The position numbers and the translations under genes were made by a program. A DNA stretch of 64,000 bases, taken from contig OZ025269.1 in NCBI GenBank assembly GCA_964019165.1, forward strand, positions 13,330,422 to 13,394,421, read 5' to 3'. The DNA comes from Mastigias papua. Its lineage: Eukaryota; Cnidaria; Scyphozoa; Rhizostomeae; Mastigiidae. Position 1 is the first letter of the stretch; the number at the start of each line of letters is the position of its first letter. Shown in pieces: positions 40,691 to 52,750 of the stretch. The notes below the pieces were generated by a model. It had not been told where the DNA came from, did not search any database, and saw nothing but the letters and a program-made list of their open reading frames with translations.

Positions 40691-41631
40691 TAATGAACGT
40701 TCATGTACCATGTTCTCTCTAATGAGCGACCGGGAGCGCACCGAAGCGCACGATTTAAATGTTTTTGTTCCTCGGAGAGGACCGAAGTCTGGGATCAGGG
40801 GAGGGCGAAACAAGGGTCTAGACCTTTTTATCCATTAAAAAATTTAGTCATTTCTACCACCCCCTATAGAAATTTGGCGATTTTCCTCATCTTTTTTAAA
40901 CAATTCAGCGATTTCTTTCTTCTCCTTTCATTTGCTAAATTTCTGTCACTCTGCCTTCTCTCTTTCCAGTGCCACCCCGATGCAGGGTTGTACAATATTT
41001 GTCAAATTCATTTGTGATGTCGTTCACACTAGCAGATCTTGGATATGATAATCTCTCTATAACAAATGTATTTGCTAAAAACTGACAAGGCATTTGCTAA
41101 TCAAGTGCTTTTGCTGTGGAGAAATTTGTCATATGATCTCATTTGTATTAATAAAATAACGTCTCAAGGAAAAATGATACGTCTCTACCTAGCTTTAATG
41201 CTTGTTTGCGACTAGGCGAAATCAGCGACGCAATGTGAATCGCTAAGGTGGAATTCTCTGCGCTCCTTGCGATCGCAACTATGTTGAGTGCAGTCAATAT
41301 ATATCACGATGTGTGTCGTAGATCACGACGGAACTAAAAAGCCATCGCCGAGGCCACTGTTCTTCAATAAATTAAGACAAATACGCAATCGTAACTTCAA
41401 AAGATTTTGCATCACGCGGTCGATTTCACCTAGTGGAAAACAGGTGTTGATATCAATCTAAAGTTGAATGGCTAGAAGTTGAGGAGTATAAGAGGATGAA
41501 ATTGAGTCAAAGTCATATTACCACATTTCTCTGTGTGAGCAATTCTGTGAAAACAAATAGTTTTCTTAATTTTTGGAAAATATAGTGCGTACCACCTGGA
41601 AAACTCCTGCGTACCACCGGTGGTATGCGTG

Positions 41632-41830
41632 CCGCAGGTTGGGAACCCTGAGATAGAAAAACTGCTAATATAACATCCTTATCAGGTGCATTAAAACATG
41701 GAATCTCCCTAAGTTCAATAACGCTCTCTAGATTTGTGGCTGAACGTGTTTTCGTTTGCGAGTAGTTCCCGATCTTTGGACCTAAAGCTACGCTCCTCCA
41801 AAATGCCATTCCTCTATTTACCAATAGCAA
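41632..41830 (-). repeat. hAT-like terminal sequence
   Basis: The minus strand reads CAGGGTTCCCAACCTGCGG and then GGTGGTACGC, matching the CAG(T/G)G-TTCCCAACC start typical of hAT transposon ends. The open frame on the same strand just outside it (41,513-41,830) has a TKTR...NLE...LR stretch faintly like a hAT transposase C-terminus. No opposite end was found. Confidence 0.3.
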
Positions 41831-42226
41831 TGTGATAGCAGAAATCAGTCAACGAAGCTTATGAAAATCTACTCAATGGCAGTTCCTACTCATACTGTAA
41901 TATAATTCTGCAGAAACTTGCTACTTTTTTATACAGATTTTTAAAACTAAACACAATAAGATATGCAAGAGTTTATGCCACCCATGGCCAAAAAAGACAC
42001 AGGGTCACCGAGTTCTGACTATGGCTGACACGTACAGTATGCAATTACACAAACAGAACTAAAGTAATGATCTAGGGCGTGTCTCAAGACAGATGCTGAA
42101 ATCCCTCCCTTAAGGGAAAGTGAAAGCTCAGCTATCGATTTGATTAAGAGTGATGGTAGTCAAAAATTTGCTACTTCATTTAATAAAAAAGAAACTGCGC
42201 CATTTGGATCTTCATTTGGCCTCATA

Positions 42227-42605
42227 AACCCATTTTACATAAGGAACTGCTCTATAGTCCAGGTATCAAGTGCATGGGTGGACCAAAACATAAGACATTG
42301 CTAGCACTGGATCGGTTACTGCTAAGGAATACGAATGTTTCTATTAAAAAAGTTAAAGTTTTTCAAGTTGAACCTTCAAACATATCAAGAGATTCAACAA
42401 TGCTTATATTCAATAGTTTTCAGTTATTCAGTCATACTCATCTTCTGACACTTTTAGGGCACTATATTTCCTTAGCTACATACCTTAAAAGCGAAGAATA
42501 AAAGGTCAAGGAATTGCTAAGGAATTTTCCGCACTAACAGTTGATCCCCAATTAAAGAATTTTCAGTACTGAGCTTTAATCGAAATTGCTTTTACAAGAA
42601 AATGT
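42227..42605. mobile_element. Possible MITE of the A/B group
   Basis: The left side CATTTTACATAAGGAACTGC and the right side TGCTTTTACAAGAAAATGTC are loosely inverted. Internally, AAGGAATTGCTAAGGAATTT and TTTTCAGTACTGAGC recall families A and B. Confidence 0.4.
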
Positions 42606-44864
42606 CTAGAGTTCCAGTTTTTGAAAAGTCTTCGTACATGGAGAATGTAACGATTTTAACTCAAAGATAGGATTTGCAGGTAATATTATGACTAGGCAAG
42701 GCTATGTGCTCCCAGCCTCATTGAGCTGCAAGAGCTGTAATTGGAGGGAGAAATGAGATCAAGAAGCAGGTATCACCTAGCATGCTAAGGGTTTAAAATT
42801 TTCTATCGGGTTGTGATGGATTCTGGGAAAATGCACGAGGATATAACTCACTGGAACCATGTGCACACGGCACACCATGTAGGGATACCTCAACCAGTGA
42901 AAGTTTCCATCTTTTGAAATGACTACTCAGAATCTGTATATAAGCAAAACTTAGTCATTCTGTATTAATGACGCAAGCAAATAGGCCAACTTGTTTAGAT
43001 TTTTTAAGAGGCTTGCTGCAAGAAATTTACACGAGGAGAGGCTGCATGGAAATGATAGTTTTTAGTCAAGTTTTGTCAAATAAATGTTTCTGTGTTTCTG
43101 TGCAAAAGTCACCTTACAATTAGGTTTCAGTTCTGCAATATTGCAGTTTGATGGTGGCTCATCTGGTGTGTAGAGTACTGTAGCTCTGGAAACTCCACGA
43201 GGAAGCAAAACAGACTAGTTGAAAAGCAGAATTTTCACATAGTGTGCAATATAGAAGCTATTTGTAAGAAATGGAAAGTGTAAAATACACAAGAATTGGC
43301 AGATTATAAGAAGAAAAGGATTTTTTGATAAAGAAAAATAAGAGGAGGGGTTAGAATTTTGTTTGTGGTAAAATCTTTGTCTAGTGTATTTGATGTATGT
43401 ATGTATATATATGTTGTTTATTTATCTCTTCTCCGTAACTATCAATCTCTGGACTTCAAACAGATGTAACTTTTGCCTCACTGCATATATCCTGTTGGAT
43501 TTATGCAAATCACGCAAAGGAGATGATGTGCTTGTGTGAAAATTAAAATTTCAATTGTGTATCAACTTATCAACTTTCATATGTCTCAGAAATCCAGTGC
43601 TGAACTCTCGCAATTTTTCTAGCAGCCGAGTACTGTTTTCCTATGAAACCACTTCTTATTAAAAAACATGTACTGCAAGTAGCTTCTCAAATGGTTCCAA
43701 CAAAATCACTCTTGAAATAAAAACTACATTAAGAATACGTGAGTCTACAATTGTCCAAACATAGGGAACATGGAGCCTCGACAAAAATTATCTGGCTCAA
43801 ATTTAAAGGGTTTCATCATTTGAGGCCCCCAACTTAATAATACGTAACACTGAAGTGCTTTGTACTCTAGACTGGTAATTACATCGTGCAAAAAGTCTGA
43901 AAACACCAGTCAGGGAACGTCCTCAAGTAGGTTGATAGATTATTCAGTGCTTGCAGAGCAGCTGTGAAGGGCAGCTTGACTTATGGTGAAAGATGTGACC
44001 AACAGTTTGAATTACCTATTTGACCAGCTAGAAATGTAATCTTAGATGTCAAAGTATCTGCAAATAGACAAACTTATGAAAACAAAGTGGGCCAACTCCA
44101 CTTGTGTGGGCGAATCACAGACAAGAAGTATTAGTAATGCAGTTTATCGACAAATGTCTTGTTGACATTTCTAGCTTTGTCCCTACGAAGATGACGTTAA
44201 GCACTTAGGGGTCGTGTATTCAAAAACAAGAGGGCTTTTTCCTATCCAAATAACATGATCAGCGAATCAATTCGGGTATTTTAATTTGAAACATTGGTTT
44301 ATTTATGGTAAATAGTCCTGCAGCGAAAACAAAGCCCAAGGCAAACAAAGTTCTACCCCTCAAATAGGGTGTTCTGATTAATTCATTTGCTTAAAAAGCT
44401 GTCATGAGTCCTGGTAAACACAGTTGTGAGCCAGCAAATTAAAAGTAAAACTTAAACAGGATGAAAATACTCCAAGTTATATTCATCATAATGTTTTAAA
44501 AAGGCATACGGCAGATTCAGGTTTACTTAATAGCCACGTGATATTGTAAGCTTGGCAAATACAGACGGGAGAAAGTCCGGTGATCAATTTAGAAATAGGA
44601 AAATTGTCTTCATTGATTACCTTGAGAATACCACAACTCTGTTTGCAAAAAGATGATCCGATATTATTCTGTCACAAAAGCGAAATAATATCGTATGGTA
44701 AATACTCTCTGTAGCACAGCCAATACTACATAAATACATTAGAGCACATGCAAAGAATGCCTTCAAACTGCATCATGGTACATTCATATTCTACTTAGGT
44801 AGCTACATATTATATCTAGTTAAGGTAGCCTATCCAGGCTGGCCACGAGTGCAGAGACAATACA
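42606..44864. other. Intergenic sequence with one MITE B fragment
   Basis: Positions 43,564-43,672 (TATCAACTTTCATATGTCTC, CCAGTGCTGAACTCTCGCAA, CCGAGTACTGTTTTCC) match one end of MITE family B. The remainder shows no recognised gene or repeat. Confidence 0.5.
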
Positions 44865-45080
44865 AGCCTTTTCATAAGGAACCACTTTATAAGAAACCTA
44901 CATCTAGAATGCCGAAATATTTAAAGAACTTATGCTACTAAAGGAAAACTCCCAAAGCAACTTGTCAAATTGAAAATTTTTTATAACACCAAACAATCAA
45001 GAATTGAGAAGCTGGTTCTATTCATTTACAGACAAAGCCCTTCAAAGATTGCTAGCTATGCTTGTGTTAAGTCGTTGTGA
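44865..45080 (+). mobile_element. MITE family A, copy 4 (right half missing)
   Basis: It starts AAGCCTTTTCATAAGGAACC and follows the family closely (GAATGCCGAAATATTTAAAG, CACCAAACAATCAAGAATTG, GCTATGCTTGTGTTAAGTC), then stops abruptly in the middle of the element. Confidence 0.8.
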
Positions 45081-45404
45081 TTGGCACCAAAGTGACTAAA
45101 TGGAAAGAATTTTGTCAACAAATCGGTACTAAATCTACAATATATTTGGGACCATTGTTATTGGGCTTTCCGTTCTGAGGTACCAAAAAGATAATAATTC
45201 TGTTTCAAATTATAACTTCAAGGCTTAAAAAGCTGTCTATGCAATCAAAAGGGGACACGGAAAATGATACAAATACATTAGTGCACTTTCCGTTGTGACA
45301 AAACATTCCATCTTGCTTAAACAGGACATGTTCATGTCGCTAAAGCCTACATTACATGACAATTTTTCAATCCAGGTTAGCGCTGATACAGGCTAATAAT
45401 TGTC

Positions 45405-45755
45405 GTGTAAAGCGAGCCACCCCGGATTGAACCCGGGTAAAAGAAATTCCTGCTCATGAGGTGGGTTGAACCTGGGTTAAGTAGAGTGTAAAGTGACAAT
45501 AAGTTGAACCAGGGTTTCATTATGCATGCGTCGTAAAAGAAAGGCGCCAAATTCCATTGTTTTTTCTTCGCCACGATTCGATTTGATACGTTACTGCAAG
45601 TGAAAGTGTGTTGCATCATGGGAACCCGGGTCCACCCCAGTTCCAATTTACACGATTAAAGCCAATTTGCTGAGTAATTCGCACAGAGTTTAACCTGGGT
45701 TAACGTAAACCGGGTTCAACCCGGGTTGAGAAGTGTCGTGTAAATTAGGCTTAAG
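45405..45755. mobile_element. Foldback element rich in AACCCGGGTT, family D
   Basis: The left end GTCGTGTAAAGCGAGC, followed by GGATTGAACCCGGG, is mirrored by the right end AGTGTCGTGTAAATTAGGC, preceded by ACCGGGTTCAACCCGGGTT. Further GGGTTGAACCTGGGTTAA, TTGAACCAGGGTTT and TTTAACCTGGGTTAA words lie inside. It is a GC-rich island of about 350 bp in AT-rich DNA, probably a DNA-transposon derivative. The GGTTCAA words resemble a tRNA B box but there is no A box. Confidence 0.7.
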
Positions 45756-45804
45756 CCCACTGAGATAAAACTTATGCCAGCAGAAGGAAAGCTTCTTTCA
45801 GTTG

Positions 45805-45884
45805 CTGTATTGTATGGTGTTGTATTGTATTGTGTTGGTTGTATTGTGTTGTATTGTACTGTATCGTAATGTATTGTATTGTAA
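45805..45884. repeat. Imperfect (TGTAT)n repeat
   Basis: About 15 TGTAT-type units with several substitutions. Confidence 0.85.
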
Positions 45885-47472
45885 AATATGCACTGGTTAT
45901 TAAATAGTTACTAGCATAACTTAGTTAAATAGGACTGCAATAAACCAATAAGAGATTTCACTTCCTCATCTATGCATGTTAAATGTAGCTGGGTTTAGCG
46001 AAGAGTGACAAGGATGTTGAAAACACTAGGCGCAAGTACAAAATGAAGTCAATGGTACCACCACAGATGATCCTTATGAAAATGCAAACGCCCCGTTACC
46101 ATAGAAGTGCTTTCTCTACAACGTGAGCTTCGACACTTAGGAGCTAAAAGATAAATCTGGCAAATTATGTTAATAAGCGTAAAAGGGCTTTGAAATATTT
46201 GATCTCTAAATGCCACAGCTGAATGATTGAGAAAGTGATCTTTCAGTCTGACAATTGTCTCTGCTCAAGAATACTCGCTACTACAATAGCTCAATCTAGT
46301 TTTCGTCCATTCTTCATTCATTCACTATCTGACCTTGGGGTAGACCTAAATATTGAAAGATTTACCATTTCAGAGTTTTACCACTAAATGGCATTGTTAT
46401 TGAGCTGACTCATATTGGTCTATGTGCAAACTATTCACAATTGAAACCAATAGCATTTTAATTATGGAACTTAATTAGATGAAAAAAGAATAACCCTCCT
46501 AGAACAGGACGAAGAGCCAGAAACAATATTGATGTCGATGAAAGAAAGCTAGCAGACAATTAGCAAGAATCAAATTTTGACACAGGTAATACATATATGA
46601 ATTAAATATGGTCTCAAAGCGGTTATTGAATAAAAAGTTTGTGAGAAAGGCAACCGGTACCCACAGAAATGAGCTCAGCAAGGTTTGCTTAAAGCGGGTG
46701 TGTGCACCAGTTTATTGGCTTTTCATTACGCCTCATGGTTGCATAAGAATTGCATAAAGCGCCTGACTGAAAAACTGTAATATCATAACTGGTGTCCGTG
46801 TAATTAACGATTTAAGTTACCCAATTAGTTTTTCATTCATTCCCTTTGAGGAATAGTCAATATTTGAAAAGCAGTAGCCGTTTAGGTGAAAACACACGCA
46901 AAAAGGGCGTAAGCAGGCTTGAGTATCGCCAGCTCACAAAGACTAAGGTAATCTTGAGTGATTACTGAAAAATACTTAGAGGTTCTTCTTCTTTAAAGCA
47001 GCAAGAAAAGGGGGATATTTGGCATACTAGTAAACGAAAATTCGTTTTAATATCTTGAAACGGTAGAAATGCAAAAGGTAGTAAAGGGTTTGTTATTCAA
47101 AACAAAGAATACCTACAGATAGCCTCTGGGTCCAAGTTACTGGCATACTTTCAAGCCATTGAAAAGGGCTTAGACAGGCAACGAACGAACAGTAATGCGA
47201 CTTAACAAGGTGGAGTTTTTTAATTGCAATAAACAAATGTCCTCTTGGAATAAATTTGCAGGGAAACGCAGAGTCATTTAGAAGTCGTGAGGCAGTTTGG
47301 AAAATTTCCAATGCTATAATCTCCTTCTAATAAGAAAGATCGTGAAAAATTCCTCAAGCTGTAACGAAAAATATCCTTACAACACGCCCACTATCAACTT
47401 ACAACAAATAGCAATAAGTTTGCATCGAAATACCAAGACATGCCTTAAATCTTTGACCGTTCTTTCCTGAAA
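45885..47472. other. Unassigned intergenic sequence
   Basis: No gene or repeat recognised. Confidence 0.5.
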
Positions 47473-47889
47473 AACACGCTTTTTAAGGAACCGAGCTCAA
47501 GGCCTAGTTCCAAAAGCTCCGTATTTGCCCTCCAATGATCAAATTGTAGTACTAAAAGTTCCTTAATTTTCAGCATACAATTAGTGCCATAAAAGTGGTA
47601 AGGAAACATGTAAATTATTGAAATCCTGAATTTTGCCTTTAATTTTGGCTGTAACGTAAGATCGATGAAGAATGAAAGACTTAACACAAGCATAGCAAAC
47701 AATCTATACGGGTTATGGCTGCAAATGAATAGAACCAGCTTTTCAATTCTTGATTGTTTGGTGTTATAAAAATTTTTCAAATTGACAAGTTCCTTAAGGA
47801 ATTTTCCTTGAGTAGCTTAAGTTCTTTAAAAATTTCGGTATTCTACATGTAGGTTCCTTATAAAGTGGCTCCTTACAAAAAAGCGTTTA
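47473..47889 (-). mobile_element. MITE family A, copy 5 (best preserved)
   Basis: A 417-bp copy with both terminal inverted repeats: AACACGCTTTTTAAGGAACC on the left and GGCTCCTTACAAAAAAGCGT on the right. On the minus strand the order is CTTTATAAGGAACCTACATG, GAATACCG, TAAAGAACTTAAGCTACT, TAACACCAAACAATCAAGAA, AAGACTTAACACAAG (inverse), AAATTAAGGAAC, GATCATTGGAGGGC, GGAACTAGGCCTTGAGCTC. Subterminal repeats of the AAGGAACTT type occur at both sides. Confidence 0.88.
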
Positions 47890-50095
47890 TACCAGATTAC
47901 CAGATACTCTCAAACATTTTTCATTCATACGTTTTGCTTTTTCAATGCCTCTATATAGTGTGATAGCAGAAACTATTTGTAACGCCATGCTTGAAGCAAA
48001 AGCACCATTTCCTTGACTTTTAGAGGAAACGGAGCCTATGAATTTAGAAGAACCGTATGCCTTTAGTTGAACATAAGCATTCCCCTACTGCCGATGTCAA
48101 GATCACTCTTGTTCTGAGTTCCCTAAGGTATTTAATGTCATCCAAAATGACCATAGAAAACTAGAGGGTAAATTGTTAGCCAGCTCTGTACACAGCTGAG
48201 TACAGAGTGATTAGAGAACTCAACACGCATGCGGAAGATCGATGATTCGAGGTACATCTCGGTCGCTGGTTGCATTGCCAATATCTTTCCATTGCAGTCG
48301 GCAAAATAACCACCAGGACGGAGATACAAAGGAGGCAAGAAATAGGCCATTCTACCGAGGGCTTAGATTCTGGGCTTATAAGTATGTAATTGAAGCAGAC
48401 ACACTTGATCTTCTATGTCATAGCCAAAGGTATTTAACTCCTTGAATCCTAGCAGCGACCCTAACAATATCGGCCAGATTTCAGACAAAAACACTTGAAA
48501 TACAATTGTAACGATTTAAATTCTGTTCATGAGGTACTACAAAAAAAGCACAGCTTTTAATGATCACTGAGTCTTGCTTATTCTATTTGTGCTATCAAAG
48601 TTCCTATTGTTCTATTTCCAATATACACTAAGACCTCCAGAAGACATCCAAACCATAACAGCTGCATGATATAAACAAAAGACTTTCTTCAAAACAGAGA
48701 TGCTCTGATATCAGACATCACACTATAACTTGTCTACATATTGACATAATAATAAAAATACGACTTTTCATGCTTTTACGATATTGTCCTATTCGCTGCA
48801 ATGTCAGTAACAAGCTATTGATCACCGAACGGTATACGCTAATCAGTCTCTTGCAACATTTTAACAACAACGTGATTGATTGCTCGTCCTAAAGCATGAA
48901 TATACTACAATTCGATTCACTTCAATTGAACTCTACTAGTTCTACGTTCGAGCGATACTAACACAGAACAGATCGTCCACAGAATAGATATTCTGCGATA
49001 CTACGTTCGCTACCAGCCCTCCTCCGAAATGGCCAAACACCTGAGAAAGCTATGCGTCTGGTCTGATTTCAGTTTCAAGATGATACAATGGGCTATGAGA
49101 TTTGAGTATTAAATAATGAGCTTTATCTTCATATCCAAGATTGAATACATCAATCGTATCAAGTATCATAAGTTATCATTTATTATATGAATCAAATAAC
49201 ACATCATATCAATAATATAATACTATCGCACCATAATATCATATGTCGCATTATGTGTATCATATTTTATCAATTCTATCCACCTTGTTATGTCATTCAT
49301 GTAAAACGGGTCAAATAAAATGCTTTGACATCAAACAGTTCATCTTCTGTGTCATTGTATATTTACATGAAACAAGAATCCAACCCTATTGCCAGAACGT
49401 AAATCGTGGATCATTAGGGAGCCCTTGGAATTTATCCTTGCAAAAACAAGTTTGTATCTACGATCAAATTTCCAGTCCATGAGAACACTGATCGATGGTT
49501 GGACTACATCTTAATGCACGTGTATTGTTATTGAGCAAATATGCAATAATCTGTTCAAACGCTTACCAAATCTAGTACCTTCAGATATTAGATTTAGAAT
49601 TAAACGTCAACCACAGTTCTAAAGAAAAGGACTCGCAAAACTAAGTGACTTTTGTGTATTCCAAAGCCACGTGAATGGGTTAATGGGGGTCATTTTAATA
49701 CAAAAGCTCACTTTGGAAGAAATCCATACACTTTGATCTTACAATGTGTTGGCACTATACGGAGTTCCGTCTACAAAGATCATGAAAGCTAATGGAACAG
49801 CGACATTAAGGAAGCCACGACTTAAGGAGAAGTAGTAGCTCCATGAATGCACTCCTATCGACTAAAATAAAATTTGAGAGCAACAGCAAGTATGGCAGTT
49901 CCTATTTGTAAAATAACGACAATTTCGGCCAAAATGAACCAATTCTTTGCTTCATATTAAATGATATCTGCTGAAAAACATACAAATATCCTGAACTTCA
50001 GGCAACCTTGACTAAACACCACACTTGAAACTATACAATTGTATTCAGAATAGCAATGAGATCCAGTGTTGCATTTATAGATAAAAATTACGTGA
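47890..50095. other. Unassigned intergenic sequence
   Basis: No gene recognised. At 49,100-49,270 the sequence is rich in ATCAT/ATGAT words, probably low-complexity drift. Confidence 0.5.
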
Positions 50096-50312
50096 TAGAG
50101 CATTGAATGTTTGATTGGCTGAGAGCTCTGCTTAGGCCTATTTTCCCCAAACTTAGTTGACCAATCATCACGCAGGATTGTGACCACACAAGCATTCCAC
50201 AGCTAAAGTCAGGCCCAGTTTGCATGATGATTGGTCAATAACCATAGGAGAAAATAGACCTGATCATAGCTCTCAACCAAACAAACACTGGGTGGCTATG
50301 CTATGTGATAGT
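50096..50312. repeat. Foldback element, family C copy 4 (best preserved)
   Basis: The left arm (GGCTGAGAGCTCTGCTTAGG, CCTATTTTCCCC, GTTGACCAATCATCACGC) is an inverted complement of the right arm (TGCATGATGATTGGTCAATA, GGAGAAAATAGACCTGATCA, TAGCTCTCAACC). The arms are about 55-65 bp. A weaker related segment is at 62,808-62,925 (TGATTGGCTGAGAGTTCTGA). Confidence 0.8.
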
Positions 50313-52470
50313 AGTCCTTGCTCAGTTTCATTCCAGTATCCATGTTGTTTTTCGATTATAACACTACGTATGGATTTTCCGGAGAACAACTGGGTGTTTG
50401 AAGCCTCAAAGTGACTCCATCAAATTTAACGAAAAAGTCAAAATAAACGCAATAACGTCAAATTTGCTACGGCGGAACGAATTTACTGCAATAAAAAGAA
50501 TGCTTGCGGAAAGAGATAGTACTCACGTGAGATTGTACAACTTGCATATGACTAATAATTTCTATGAGAAAGGCCTAAGAGTTAGGCCCCTATGTCTTGA
50601 ATTTACCACTGCTCGTAACATATGGCGGGAAAATACCAAATTGTATACCTAATGCAAAAATTGTTGCATTTAGTACAGTAATGGTGTGTTCACCACAAAA
50701 TTATGCACTGATACAGGAACAACCCAATATTTCTTCTTGAACCAATAAATGAAGGACGCAACGTCTTTGACAATTTTTCTATTGTTGATACATAAACTAA
50801 CAGAAGGGAACTCAAATTATAGTTATTTTGAGAGTCAAACTATTCCTAAATTCTTATTTCATCATATTAGTATTTGATTTCATATATTCTATGCAAACGG
50901 TATATTCGAATTAATTTGTGAGATGTCCCCTTGATCAACGCCTCTAATTGCACTGTGTGACCTACTTAAATTCATAAAACGAATTTGAAAGGCTTAAAGC
51001 ACATATCAAAGGACGTGCAACAAAACGAAGACAAATACTCAAAAACAGCCTCTAGAGCACTACCTACCCTCAATCAAGAACTAATTCTTCTTGGAAAAAG
51101 ACTAGCCTAGAGAACTTTAATGGTTTACTATATTGATGATCCTTTGGAAGTAGCTACTAGAGAGCGGTCTGAATAGCAAAGGAAACAGCAAGATGGCTTG
51201 TTTTCTTGAATTAAAGTACACATTTGTTCCACAAGTCTTGAAAACCATCGAAGCAACAATGCCTATCCGTATACTACATTGTTCACCGAGCCAACTTATG
51301 TCAGTACACGTAATTACCAGGAATTGCCAAAATTTTTCAGTAATCAGTTTGAAGTTGATATTACAATCAAAATTCACTAAAAAAACTAAACATTAGCAAA
51401 AAATGGGTAGTAATTTGGCTCCTACTGTTTATTCACTGTCATAAGAATGCCATTATGCTGCTTGAGTTAGAAGCTGGTAAGGATATCATATTGTTGGGGG
51501 CACCGGCAACTGACAAGAACTGCCAGTTATGTAAGAAATCTAGCGAAATATAATTCATACCAATAGAGGAAATGGTTGGTGTTCCAAAGTACGTATACCG
51601 TACCAATAATGTCTGACACTTCCCCATGATCATACTTTAAGTCTCAATGGGCGGCGGCCAATCAAGCTCCACTTCCTAAAAGAAAAGTTGCATTTTCTGT
51701 ACAAAACAAACCGCACGTATAATACAGATGTCTCGTATTATTGAGACACTAAATATTATGTTTGCTTGTCGATGCAACGTTTATTGGTGCTGATAACGAT
51801 GAAACAAAAAATGATAGAATAAACTGACAGCAACTGGAAACAATGCAATATTACCCGAGAGTAATTTAATATAGATAATTTAACTATCCATTTGCATTCT
51901 GCTGGAATTTCTTTTTCCCAAACCAATTGACATTCAGCTTCAAAAGCTGTGCTTTGTTTAGTCAACAGTGGATTGGAAATTGATGCTGTTTCATCTACCG
52001 TACTTCCAAGGATCTCAGTCCATTAATCCAGCTCTTAGATGGAGATTTAGAGAGTAAGGTTATTTCCAACTACCGTAAACCAATAGAAAATTCCGCGAAT
52101 AGGACATTCTTGCAGCTACAGCAACAAATCTAGTGAAGGTGGCTGCTACGCAAATAATACGCAGTGGGCTTAAATGGCAGAAAATCTAAGCTCCTGGATG
52201 ATCTTGGTAATCTGGAGCTATTTGGTGAAACACCTTAATTAAAGTTCCATAGAATGATAACCATACAGTGTGCACAGTCATTGACTCTTCTAGAAGGTCA
52301 ATGTGAAAAAGACCATCTATGCTAATGATATACGCCTGTACCAACATTTTATCTGCGCTACGTTTACGTCTATTTTCTTCCGACAAGGCCGAGCCGAAGG
52401 ATAAGATTTCGCCAGATCTCTAATACACTGTTATTTAGTAGCAAGTATGAGCTATACAGATTGTATCCAT
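50313..52470. other. Unassigned intergenic sequence
   Basis: No gene or repeat recognised. Confidence 0.5.
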
Positions 52471-52750
52471 CTCCATAGATATTCGAGTAACTCCATAGAT
52501 ATTCGAGTAACTCCATAGATATCCATAGATATTCGAGTAACTCCATAGATATTCGAGTAACTCCATAGATATTCGAGTAACTCCATAGATATTCGAGTAA
52601 CTCCATAGATATTCGAGTAACTCCATAGATATCCATAGATATTCGAGTAACTCCATAGATATTCGAGTAACTCCATAGATATTCGAGTAACTCCATAGAT
52701 ATTCGAGTAACTCCATAGATATTCGAATAACTCCATAGATATTCGAGTAA
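52471..52750. repeat. 20-bp minisatellite with two 10-bp partial units
   Basis: Thirteen copies of CTCCATAGATATTCGAGTAA, almost perfect (one G-to-A change at about 52,727). An additional ATCCATAGAT half-unit occurs at 52,521-52,530 and 52,631-52,640, exactly 110 bp apart, suggesting duplication of a 110-bp block. Confidence 0.98.

Noticed and set aside
45421..45440. tRNA gene in the CCCGGATTGAACCCGGG segment
   Set aside because: It looks like a T-arm/B box, but there is no A box or acceptor stem. The word is part of a palindromic element repeating the same motif in both orientations.
47445..47780. 111-codon frame similar to the 69-codon frame at 24,366
   Set aside because: The similarity comes from two copies of MITE family A; the frame is not conserved in the other copies.
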